This document shows, piece after piece, positions 1-6,670 of a stretch of DNA of 13,679 nucleotides; the stretch's first letter is position 1; every line of letters starts with the position of its first letter. Position numbers and translations under genes: made by a program. The stretch spans positions 1-13,679 of the forward strand of contig DILB01000003.1 in assembly GCA_002424815.1 (NCBI GenBank), written 5' to 3'. This DNA is from Caryophanales bacterium UBA5603 (GTDB lineage Bacteria; Bacillota_I; Bacilli_A; Izemoplasmatales; Hujiaoplasmataceae). The notes below the pieces were generated by a model that was given only the letters and a program-made list of their open reading frames with translations, had not been told where the DNA came from and ran no database searches.

Positions 1-540
1 GAGGCATTAGGTATCACTGATTTCGGAGGTTCAATGTCGGGTTCTACATTCACAACACTCAATGATGCAACCTTAACAACCATGTTGTTGAGTGGGTCAA
101 TGCATGTTACTTTGGACAATATGTTGAAAGGTAATAGTAATGTTAATTCGCCTGAAAAAGCATATATTAGCGAAGATTCATCGACAGTTACCTATGGTAT
201 CACCGGATTACTCAAAGGCAATGAAATTAAGTACTTTATCTTAGCCGCAAAAGCAATCGGTGGTAGTGACTTCACAAGTGTTGATTTCGATTACAATTCA
301 CTCTTGTCTATGGATGCTTCAGATCGAGAAACGGTTGTCATTTCCATGATTGTTCGAAACATGCTGACATCTGATCTGGCTACAGCTGTTGCTGCAAAGA
401 ATGCCGTAAACTTCCCTGGAGGTCCCTTCTACAACCTCGATGCAGAAGATTATGAAGATGATAATGTAACCTTATTCTTGACTTACCTTGACACCCTTGA
501 AATTTTGAAATTCTTGAATGACGAACCCTTTACTGATTAA
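1..540 (+). CDS. C-terminal part of a repeat-containing surface protein (tandem paralogue of the next gene)
   Basis: The reading frame is open from base 1 (E-A-L-G-I-T-D-F...) and ends at a TAA at 538-540, so the gene starts upstream of the window; the in-frame ATG at 34 is internal, not a start. The 179 visible residues align end to end with the C-terminus of the 740-4231 protein. Shared blocks include ALGITDF/TLGITDF, SGSMHVT-DNML, NEIKYFILAA, GGSDFT-VDFDYN, SMIVRN-LT-DL and LKFLNDE, and by eye more than half of the positions in the last 100 residues are identical. This is the end of the second-to-last repeat plus the terminal unit (from about 223). No cysteine is visible. By homology it should be the exterior part of a CvpA-like membrane protein, but its N-terminus is not seen. 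Function unknown. Confidence 0.85.
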   Translation, partial: EALGITDFGGSMSGSTFTTLNDATLTTMLLSGSMHVTLDNMLKGNSNVNSPEKAYISEDSSTVTYGITGLLKGNEIKYFILAAKAIGGSDFTSVDFDYNSLLSMDASDRETVVISMIVRNMLTSDLATAVAAKNAVNFPGGPFYNLDAEDYEDDNVTLFLTYLDTLEILKFLNDEPFTD

Positions 541-555
541 TTAAATTCGCTATAA

Positions 556-587
556 GAGAAGAGAAGTAACTTTCTCTTCTTTTTTTT
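556..587 (+). terminator. Intrinsic terminator of the first surface-protein gene
   Basis: A GA-rich arm at 557-565 (AGAAGAGAA) pairs over nine bases with 572-580 (TTCTCTTCT) around a short loop and runs straight into seven T (581-587). It lies 16 bases after the stop codon and separates the two paralogous genes into different transcription units. Confidence 0.8.
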
Positions 588-660
588 ATTGAATGGTAAC
601 ATTTAAAGGTATAAGTACCTATTTTTATAAAATAAATCATAAATTGCAAGTCTAATATCA

Positions 661-688
661 TTGCTATCTCACATAAATGATATATAAT
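661..688 (+). promoter_or_regulatory. Predicted SigA-type promoter of the complete repeat-protein gene
   Basis: TTGCTA at 661-666, a 16-base spacer and a perfect TATAAT at 683-688. Transcription would start near 695, which leaves a leader of about 45 bases before the ATG at 740 and makes the upstream GTG at 701 an unlikely start. The stretch 588-660 before it holds only a small AGGTA/TACCT hairpin (607-620) and no convincing gene. Confidence 0.55.
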
Positions 689-739
689 AAAAAATAGACA
701 GTGCAAAACATTGTCATACAGAAACGGGGGTACCAAATT

Positions 740-3700
740 ATGCCTGCAGATATGAGCTATGATTTGATTTTTACCATCTTGTTTTATGGCATACTAGGCC
801 TAGCTATCTTAGGAGGCTTGTTCAGAGGATTTAAAAAAACTTTATTTAATTTTATTATGATGCTGATTTTCTATGTCGTGTTCTTTTTGACAATTGAAAC
901 GGTGTCTGCTTCATTATGGAGCATGGAAATACCTTATTTAGGGACGGCTCTTGGCTTCATAGATTCTTCCTTATCAACCTATACATCCTTTGAAACCGCT
1001 TTTAATCCACTCATGATTGCGCTTTTAAATATCGATCTTTCAACTGCTAGTAGCGCTTTAACCGAGTTTATTTTGGGTTTAGGAATGTTTGTTGTTAAGA
1101 TTGCCTATACACTTTTATATTTCACAGTGATATTACTACTTTATAAAATCCTCTGTGGTATTTTAAGAATGATATTCATTCATAATAAAAAAGGCGAAAG
1201 CAAAAATCCATTGCTGGGCGCTATTTTTGGCTTTGCAAACGGCGCTATGGCCATTGCCGTCATGTTAATCATGATGGGGGGATTTATGAGTGTGGTTGAA
1301 AGTGTATCCACTTTGATTCCAGAAAACTTTAACCCCAGCGATTTAGCAGAAGTACCAAATCGCGATACGCTATATGAGGCTTCTTATTCTTTAATTCCAC
1401 TTGCAGAAACTTCGGATGATTTTTCTCCTGAAAAATTAACTGAAATGGTAGAAGCTTATAATAACAATTTAATCGTACAGATTGCTTCTAAAATAACGAT
1501 AGAAGATGCCTACGGCCAACAAATTCCATTTAATCTCTTTTTGTTTGACCGCGTTGTCTCATTTACATATAAAGGAGAACAAGTTTCCATCCGCCAAGAA
1601 TTAGCGGTTGTCTCATCCATTATTGGCGCAGTATTCAATGCACTTGATGAAGCTGGTGTTTCGATTGAAGAGCTTACAGGTGATGATTTAGGGATTATCA
1701 TTTCAGCGGCAGCATCTCTTGATTTAACCATCCTTCTTGATTCCAAACTCATATCGAATGCACTCGTATTTATTTTATCGGGTGATGCTGGCATTACCAT
1801 ATCGGATATGTTAATCATTCCTGATGACATCATTTGGTTTGATGTTTTAAATGATGAGGGTGAAATTGTCACGCCCGGTGAACTTCGTAATATATTACTT
1901 GCATTGAACGCTCTTGTGGATGTTGCAGGAATGATCGACTTTACTAATTTTGATCTCTCGATGATTTCTGAATTGACAGACGATGTGATTGATACAATCT
2001 TTAATTCTCGCGTTTTAGTCGCATCTATTTCTAATCTTCTTTTGAATCAAGATTTTGGAGCTACAGAAGTTATCATTCCGGATTCTGTGCTAGATCAAAA
2101 TGGTTATTTGTTGAAAGAAGAACTGAAAGCCATGGCAAGTGCTGTGCGTTTAGTGATTTCACAAACTGTCAATGAATTTGATTTTTCAAGCGCTTTATCA
2201 CTTTCTAGTCAAGAAATCGATACTTTATTCGCAAGCGAAATATTAGCGGCAACGATTGGTCATTATATCTACGGCATGAATGTTGATCCATTGGTAATTC
2301 CTTCATCTGCTTTAACCACAGTTACTTCAAAAGAAACAACTTATACAGTTGTCACAAGTTTAGAATTGAAAGCTTTAATGAAAGCCGTCGCTTCTTTAGG
2401 TTTTGATGACCTTGATTCTATGGCTTTTGATGCTTCTATCATCGCAAACTTTGAATCAGTTACAGTCCCAGGAACGCTGGATGATGCAAAACTTAATACT
2501 TTATTTGACAGTTCTATCATCCATGCTACATTCTCAAAAATGTTACTCGATTTGACGACTGGCGTCGATGCTGTCTTATCCATTCCTTATTATGACAGTG
2601 ATAATGTAGCAGTTCGTACGATGGTTGGGACAACAGCTTATATTTCTAAAACCGAACTGAAAAACACTTTAAAAGCAATTTATGCTTTAGGATTTGATGA
2701 TTTTGATAGTTTATCTTCTCTTGATCCGCAATTGTTATTTGATAACGTAAATGTAATTTTAGCTTCAGCGACGCTTCACGCTACAATCTCTGAAAAACTT
2801 TCCGAACTTGGATCTTCAATTCTTGAAATTCCGACCGTTGATAGTAACAATGTCGCGGTTTGGGTGAGCGTAGGGTCGGGGTCAACTAAGACAGATTATA
2901 TTAAAAAAACAGAAATCATTGCGATTCTGGAAGGTTTAAAAGTTCTAGGAATTTCTGATATTGAAGGCTTTACTGGTACGATTTCTTTAACATCAGTCTC
3001 GACTTCAGCTGCACAAGATCAATTACTTTCTTCTGCATCATTGCATTTAACTATCTCCAATACGTTACTTGACTTAGGCACAGGAGTTTTAATTATTCCA
3101 GAGTATTCTGAGGCGGGTGTAGGTGAAGCTAATCGAATTAAGTTAACCGTTAGCACTTATACATATATTAATAAAACAGAATTAAAAGCGTTGATTAATG
3201 CATTTAACCTGATGGATTTTAATGATCTTGATTCTTTCGGGTCTTCAATCGATTCAAGTAAGTTCTTTGATGATGCGGATACATTACTTAACAGCTCATC
3301 AATTCAAGCGACACTCTCCGACAAAATGATTAATGATACCGGCGATAACCTCTTAATTCCCAATTCAGAACGCGTCGTGGTTGGGACCATAACTTATGTC
3401 AAAAAAACTGAGATTTTAGCAATTTTAAATAGTCTTGAATTACTTGAATTAACTGATTTTTCATCGCTATCTTTTAATCCATCTAACCTTTTCTTGCTGC
3501 CAAATTACGATGAATTATTCTTATCGACATCGATGCAAGCAACCATTTCAAAACCCATTCTTTTAGCATCAAATGATGAATCAGTTGCAGTCGGGACAAG
3601 CACATTAATCGTTCCAAATGCACTTCGTGAATCCATCAATGTCGGAAGTAATCCGGTTGAACAGATCAATCTTGTTGAATTAAAAGCACTTCTGACATCA

Positions 3701-4231
3701 TTGAAAACATTAGGTATTACTGATTTTACTACTGGCAATTTCAGCGCAACCGTCATTACTGGGAAATCAGATGCTCAATTGACACTGATGTTAGCTTCAG
3801 GCTCGATGCATGTGACGTTTGATAATATGCTTCATGCCAACCCCAACATTGTTATTCCTGAACTGGCTCAAACGGATCTTTTATTCAGTATTACTAATTT
3901 GACGTTAGCCAATGAGATAAAATACTTTATTCTTGCGGCTAATGTTATCGGTGGTTCTGATTTTACAAACGTTGATTTTGATTATAATGCTATCTTATTA
4001 TTGACGAGTGATGAACGAAATACAGTAGCTAAATCAATGATTGTCAGAAATATATTAACACCCGATTTGGAAACTGCTGTTGCTGCTAAAAATATTCTTA
4101 TTGCTCCAACACCAGGATTTAATCTTAATGAGGAAGATTATGAACTAAACGAATTGACAACCTTCTTAACGGAACTTGATTTTATCGAAGTTCTCAAATT
4201 CCTCAACGATGAAGCATATACAGACGACTAA
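740..4231 (+). CDS. CvpA-like membrane protein with a long repetitive extracellular region
   Basis: The product is 1163 residues. I chose the ATG at 740 because GGGGGT at 726-731 can serve as a ribosome site; GTG 701 has none and sits almost on the predicted transcription start. Residues 1-185 resemble the CvpA family: four hydrophobic helices at about 8-27, 34-52, 112-137 and 159-183, an R-G-F motif (29-31) after helix 1, and NPLLGAIFGFANG leading into helix 4. Basic residues between helices 1-2 (RGFKK) and 3-4 (HNKKGESK) put both ends outside. From about residue 287 to the end lie ten degenerate units (see the repeat entry). The long exterior part has no cysteine and is acidic and rich in Ser, Thr, Leu and Asp. 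CvpA proteins are usually near 160-220 residues, so this is a large extension. It follows a paralogue whose C-terminus is closely similar. An envelope, adhesion or surface-layer role is a guess; no enzymatic motif is seen. Confidence 0.85.
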   Translation: MPADMSYDLIFTILFYGILGLAILGGLFRGFKKTLFNFIMMLIFYVVFFLTIETVSASLWSMEIPYLGTALGFIDSSLSTYTSFETAFNPLMIALLNIDLSTASSALTEFILGLGMFVVKIAYTLLYFTVILLLYKILCGILRMIFIHNKKGESKNPLLGAIFGFANGAMAIAVMLIMMGGFMSVVESVSTLIPENFNPSDLAEVPNRDTLYEASYSLIPLAETSDDFSPEKLTEMVEAYNNNLIVQIASKITIEDAYGQQIPFNLFLFDRVVSFTYKGEQVSIRQELAVVSSIIGAVFNALDEAGVSIEELTGDDLGIIISAAASLDLTILLDSKLISNALVFILSGDAGITISDMLIIPDDIIWFDVLNDEGEIVTPGELRNILLALNALVDVAGMIDFTNFDLSMISELTDDVIDTIFNSRVLVASISNLLLNQDFGATEVIIPDSVLDQNGYLLKEELKAMASAVRLVISQTVNEFDFSSALSLSSQEIDTLFASEILAATIGHYIYGMNVDPLVIPSSALTTVTSKETTYTVVTSLELKALMKAVASLGFDDLDSMAFDASIIANFESVTVPGTLDDAKLNTLFDSSIIHATFSKMLLDLTTGVDAVLSIPYYDSDNVAVRTMVGTTAYISKTELKNTLKAIYALGFDDFDSLSSLDPQLLFDNVNVILASATLHATISEKLSELGSSILEIPTVDSNNVAVWVSVGSGSTKTDYIKKTEIIAILEGLKVLGISDIEGFTGTISLTSVSTSAAQDQLLSSASLHLTISNTLLDLGTGVLIIPEYSEAGVGEANRIKLTVSTYTYINKTELKALINAFNLMDFNDLDSFGSSIDSSKFFDDADTLLNSSSIQATLSDKMINDTGDNLLIPNSERVVVGTITYVKKTEILAILNSLELLELTDFSSLSFNPSNLFLLPNYDELFLSTSMQATISKPILLASNDESVAVGTSTLIVPNALRESINVGSNPVEQINLVELKALLTSLKTLGITDFTTGNFSATVITGKSDAQLTLMLASGSMHVTFDNMLHANPNIVIPELAQTDLLFSITNLTLANEIKYFILAANVIGGSDFTNVDFDYNAILLLTSDERNTVAKSMIVRNILTPDLETAVAAKNILIAPTPGFNLNEEDYELNELTTFLTELDFIEVLKFLNDEAYTDD
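1598..4228 (+). repeat. Ten degenerate in-frame protein repeats (77-97 residues each)
   Basis: Units begin at 1598, 1880, 2120, 2363, 2654, 2912, 3179, 3410, 3677 and 3914, each at an E-L/I-K-x-L/I-like helix start (for example ELKALMKAVASLGFDDLDS, ELKALLTSLKTLGITDF). Each then carries a D-F/L-x-S turn, a variable stretch, a block of the form S-x-S-[ILM]-[HQ]-[AVL]-T-[FIL]-S-x-x-[LM]-L, and a strand ending in I/V-I-P. Several units close with a Y-I-x-K-T linker just before the next E. The last unit (from 3914) is longer and different, ending LKFLNDE, and looks like a C-terminal cap. Spacing is irregular and there is little DNA-level identity between units, so this is old protein-level duplication, not recent slippage. 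Confidence 0.75.
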
Positions 4232-4241
4232 CACTTTTTTA

Positions 4242-4272
4242 GGAAGAGGCAAAAAATGTCTCTTCCCTTTTT
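4242..4272 (+). terminator. Intrinsic terminator of the repeat-protein gene
   Basis: GGAAGAGGCA (4242-4251) pairs with TGTCTCTTCC (4257-4266) over ten bases with one G-U, around an A5 loop, and is followed after one base by five T (4268-4272). It lies just past the stop codon at 4229-4231. Confidence 0.8.
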
Positions 4273-4285
4273 CTATCATTTAACA

Positions 4286-4291
4286 TATAAT
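4286..4291 (+). promoter_or_regulatory. Predicted -10 element for the 5'-nucleotidase lipoprotein gene
   Basis: A perfect TATAAT lies 33 bases before the ATG at 4325. The -35 region would fall on the T-run of the preceding terminator and has no good match to TTGACA, so only the -10 is supported. The ribosome site GAGGAAAAG (4314-4322) is clear. Confidence 0.45.
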
Positions 4292-4324
4292 TATTAAGCA
4301 TACTTAAGAAAACGAGGAAAAGAC

Positions 4325-5986
4325 ATGAAAAAAATATTACTATTAAGTTCGATGATTGCTCTAACAATGATTTTTTTAGGATGTAGTTTGTTGACGACAA
4401 CCACATTAACAACGACAGACTCTCAAATTACTTCATCCTCAACCACGCAAACCACCTCGAGCGCATCGACGACTTCATCAACAACCACGACCTATCTCGA
4501 ACGATTCCAAACGATTGAAATCTATTCGATCAATGATTATCATGGTGGTGCTTATTCCAGCGTATCCATCTTAGCTAAAATTGGCGATTTTTTGAAATAC
4601 AAAAAAGACACAACGGATCACACAATTATCATTGCAAACGGTGATATATTTCAAGGATCAGCCTTTTCGAATTATTACCATGGTCGACCAATCGTCGAAA
4701 TCTTTAATAATATTGGTTTTGATGCATTTGTCATAGGCAATCATGAATTTGATTGGGGAATCGATAAGATTGCTAATTATAATGATGGGGATTTGACGAA
4801 TGGCGAAGCTGATTTTCCATTTCTTGCGGCAAATATCGTATCAACCTCAAATGAAGCGATGATGCCTTGGACAGAACCTTATAAAATAGTAACCATCAAT
4901 GGCTTGAAAGTAGGCATCATTGGTGTTATTGGCGATGTCATTAATTCGATTTCTGCCTCACGTGTCGAAGGATATGTTTTTCAAAACGTTGTAAATTCCA
5001 TCGGCGAATATGCTAATCATCTGCGAACGAACGAAAATGTTGAAGTTGTCATCGCAGCAGTCCACGAATATGATGAAGCAACCAACCTTGCCATCGCAAG
5101 ACTGACTGGGTCTCAACGCATTGATGCTGTATTCAATGGGCATACACACCAAAATCAAGCGAGTTACATTGGTGAAAATAGAGGTCGCTTAGGTGCGGCT
5201 ATGCCACACGCTCAAGCAAGTAGTTTTAGCGATTCTTTATTAGCTAAAATTGTTCTGATTTATGACCGTGAAACAAAAACGGTTCTAACATCACAAAGTT
5301 CAACGCTGTCAGAATCGAATTTATCTTCCATCGATTCGGATATTATGGATATTATTAATGATTATGCCAATCGAACGGATTATATAGTATTTGTAAATGA
5401 ACAATTAGCCATTACAAAATATTCTTTTGGTAAAACAGCTTTAGCGCCGTGGGGGTCATCGGTTATTCGTGATTATGTGGGTGTTGACTTTGGATTTGTT
5501 AATGCCGGAGGTTTTAGAGTGACAATGGATGTGGGTGTTCTTACCATGGGAGAGATGGTCGAAATCTATCCCTTTGACAACTACATTAAAACTTCACAAG
5601 TTACGGGTTCTCAACTTCATGATTTCTGTGCTTACATGATCTTAAAATCACCCGATATTGTGCTAGATGATCAAGCCAGTTGTAGTGATGGTAAATTTTA
5701 CAAAAACAGTGTCGAACTGAATGCCTCAACCCTCTATACGATTGCTGCGGTGGATTATATTTTTGACAAAACAAACTATATATTTTTAAAGGGGGTCAAT
5801 ATCACTTTGACAGAATATCTCATGCGGGATTTACTGGTGATAGATCTTCGAAATAATGATGCTTTATATTTTAATCCTTCTGATGGAACCTCTTATCGAG
5901 CAACCCCAGTCATGGTTAAAATTCCATTCTTCCAACCTGTGACCTTATCTTATTATTATCAAGATATTCAAAGACCAGTTGCCTGA
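4325..5986 (+). CDS. 5'-nucleotidase / metallophosphatase-family lipoprotein
   Basis: The 553-residue product belongs to the UshA/YfkN-like 5'-nucleotidase family, which removes phosphate from nucleotides or related esters outside the cell. Residues 1-20 are a lipoprotein signal peptide (MKK, hydrophobic core, FLGC with C20 as the lipidated cysteine; F at -3 is unusual). Residues 21-57 are almost entirely Thr/Ser, a flexible linker off the membrane. The metallophosphatase domain follows with its metal ligands: D71-x-H73 (NDYHGG), D107 (NGD), GNHE 138-141, H247 and GHTH 272-275. The C-terminal 5'-nucleotidase domain shows NAGGFR (393-398) and a PFDN substrate-pocket motif (416-419). All expected catalytic motifs are present, so it should be active; exact substrate is not determined. 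It is the only gene here that stops with TGA (a TAA follows six bases later). It may feed nucleosides to the phosphorylase at 6671. Confidence 0.9.
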   Translation: MKKILLLSSMIALTMIFLGCSLLTTTTLTTTDSQITSSSTTQTTSSASTTSSTTTTYLERFQTIEIYSINDYHGGAYSSVSILAKIGDFLKYKKDTTDHTIIIANGDIFQGSAFSNYYHGRPIVEIFNNIGFDAFVIGNHEFDWGIDKIANYNDGDLTNGEADFPFLAANIVSTSNEAMMPWTEPYKIVTINGLKVGIIGVIGDVINSISASRVEGYVFQNVVNSIGEYANHLRTNENVEVVIAAVHEYDEATNLAIARLTGSQRIDAVFNGHTHQNQASYIGENRGRLGAAMPHAQASSFSDSLLAKIVLIYDRETKTVLTSQSSTLSESNLSSIDSDIMDIINDYANRTDYIVFVNEQLAITKYSFGKTALAPWGSSVIRDYVGVDFGFVNAGGFRVTMDVGVLTMGEMVEIYPFDNYIKTSQVTGSQLHDFCAYMILKSPDIVLDDQASCSDGKFYKNSVELNASTLYTIAAVDYIFDKTNYIFLKGVNITLTEYLMRDLLVIDLRNNDALYFNPSDGTSYRATPVMVKIPFFQPVTLSYYYQDIQRPVA

Positions 5987-5990
5987 AATT

Positions 5991-6021
5991 AAAAAAGTTT
6001 GACGCAGAGTCAAACTTTTTT
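5991..6021. terminator. Bidirectional terminator between convergent genes
   Basis: AAAAAAGTTTGAC (5991-6003) pairs perfectly over 13 bases with GTCAAACTTTTTT (6009-6021) around a five-base loop. The stem carries a T-run at the 3' side on either strand, so it can end both the lipoprotein gene and the minus-strand phosphatase gene, whose TAA stop (6020-6022) overlaps the stem. Confidence 0.85.
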
Positions 6022-6595
6022 ATTCTAAGGGATTGATGTTGTATTTCGGGCAGTGAAACGCATTGCCATCATATTCAATGATATTAATACTACAATTGAA
6101 TAAATATGAAGTATAGGTAAAATCATCTATTAATTTAACTAAGATGGCCTTGATGACATGTGAATGGGCGACAATCAGGATTTTTTTATTGGAATATCGA
6201 TGACAAACTTCTTTTAACGCAGTTAAAACACGTTTTTCTAAATCAGCGTTAAGTTCCATATTCGGAATTTCGTCATTGATGACTCGGTGTGAATATTCTG
6301 CATCAATCCTTTTTCCATCAAAATCACCAAAATTGCGTTCTACAAATCCAGCGTGAGTTAAGACGGTTTTTTGATCTCCTAAAGTCTTGCAGATGATTTT
6401 AGCAGTATCATAAGCTCGTTTGAGTGGACTTGCAACAATTAAATCGAAATGCTCTTGATGAGCTTTTAAATATTCGCCTGTCTTTTTAGCTTGTTCGATA
6501 CCATTAGCATTTAATGGATTATCCATTCTGCCTTGAACGATAAATTGTTTGTTCGCATCGGTTTCTCCGTGACGAATCAGATAAATTGTATTCAT
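6020..6595 (-). CDS. Histidine phosphatase (phosphoglycerate mutase-like) family protein
   Basis: The product is 191 residues from the ATG at 6595, chosen because AGGTGAT (6602-6608, read on the minus strand) lies six bases upstream; the longer TTG frame to 6616 lacks a site and includes the predicted -10. The family signature RHGET is at 8-12 (H9 phosphohistidine, R8), with SPLKRAYDTA at 56-65 (R60), E86 in the FVERNFGDFDG segment and the second catalytic H144 in VAHSH. This is the size and pattern of the small GpmB/CobC/YhfR-like phosphatases, not of the larger glycolytic dPGM. The substrate cannot be told from sequence; sugar phosphates, nucleotides or cobalamin intermediates are possible, and no cobalamin genes are nearby. 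It converges on the 5'-nucleotidase gene and diverges from the phosphorylase gene. Confidence 0.88.
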   Translation of the reverse strand: MNTIYLIRHGETDANKQFIVQGRMDNPLNANGIEQAKKTGEYLKAHQEHFDLIVASPLKRAYDTAKIICKTLGDQKTVLTHAGFVERNFGDFDGKRIDAEYSHRVINDEIPNMELNADLEKRVLTALKEVCHRYSNKKILIVAHSHVIKAILVKLIDDFTYTSYLFNCSINIIEYDGNAFHCPKYNINPLE

Positions 6596-6615
6596 TAAAA
6601 AATCACCTGAAAACA

Positions 6616-6621
6616 ATTATA
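6616..6621 (-). promoter_or_regulatory. Predicted -10 element of the histidine phosphatase gene
   Basis: ATTATA on the plus strand reads TATAAT on the minus strand, 20 bases before the ATG at 6595. No good -35 is visible; at normal spacing it would fall on the -10 of the divergent phosphorylase promoter. The leader would be only about 14 bases, mostly ribosome site. Confidence 0.45.
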
Positions 6622-6639
6622 CACTAAAGTTTCAAAATA

Positions 6640-6648
6640 TGATATAAT
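6640..6648 (+). promoter_or_regulatory. Predicted extended -10 promoter of the pyrimidine-nucleoside phosphorylase gene
   Basis: TGATATAAT at 6640-6648 is a full extended -10 (TGnTATAAT), which can work without a good -35; none is visible. Transcription would start near 6655, directly at the ribosome site GAGGTGG (6658-6664), with the ATG at 6671. Confidence 0.55.
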
Positions 6649-6670
6649 AATTTTCACGAGGTGGTAAAAC

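Noticed and set aside
34..540. Short gene starting at ATG 34
   Set aside because: The frame is open from base 1 and homology to the next gene extends upstream of the ATG, so it is a fragment cut by the window edge.
607..625. AGGTA/TACCT hairpin followed by a T-run
   Set aside because: A five-base stem 20 bases beyond a much stronger terminator; too weak to call.
530..736. Minus-strand 68-residue frame between the two repeat-protein genes
   Set aside because: It runs across the terminator and promoter of the plus-strand genes and has AT-driven composition (Phe, Ile, Tyr, Lys); no family resemblance.
701..739. GTG 701 as start of the CvpA-like protein
   Set aside because: No ribosome site, and it is only about six bases from the predicted transcription start; ATG 740 fits better.
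1..4231. Phase-variable or slippage-prone DNA repeats in the repeat-protein genes
   Set aside because: Units differ strongly at DNA level and no simple-sequence tract was found in the coding region.
4379..4495. ACA/ACC-rich stretch as a microsatellite
   Set aside because: Codons for Thr and Ser are mixed, with no regular DNA period; it is a protein-level low-complexity linker.
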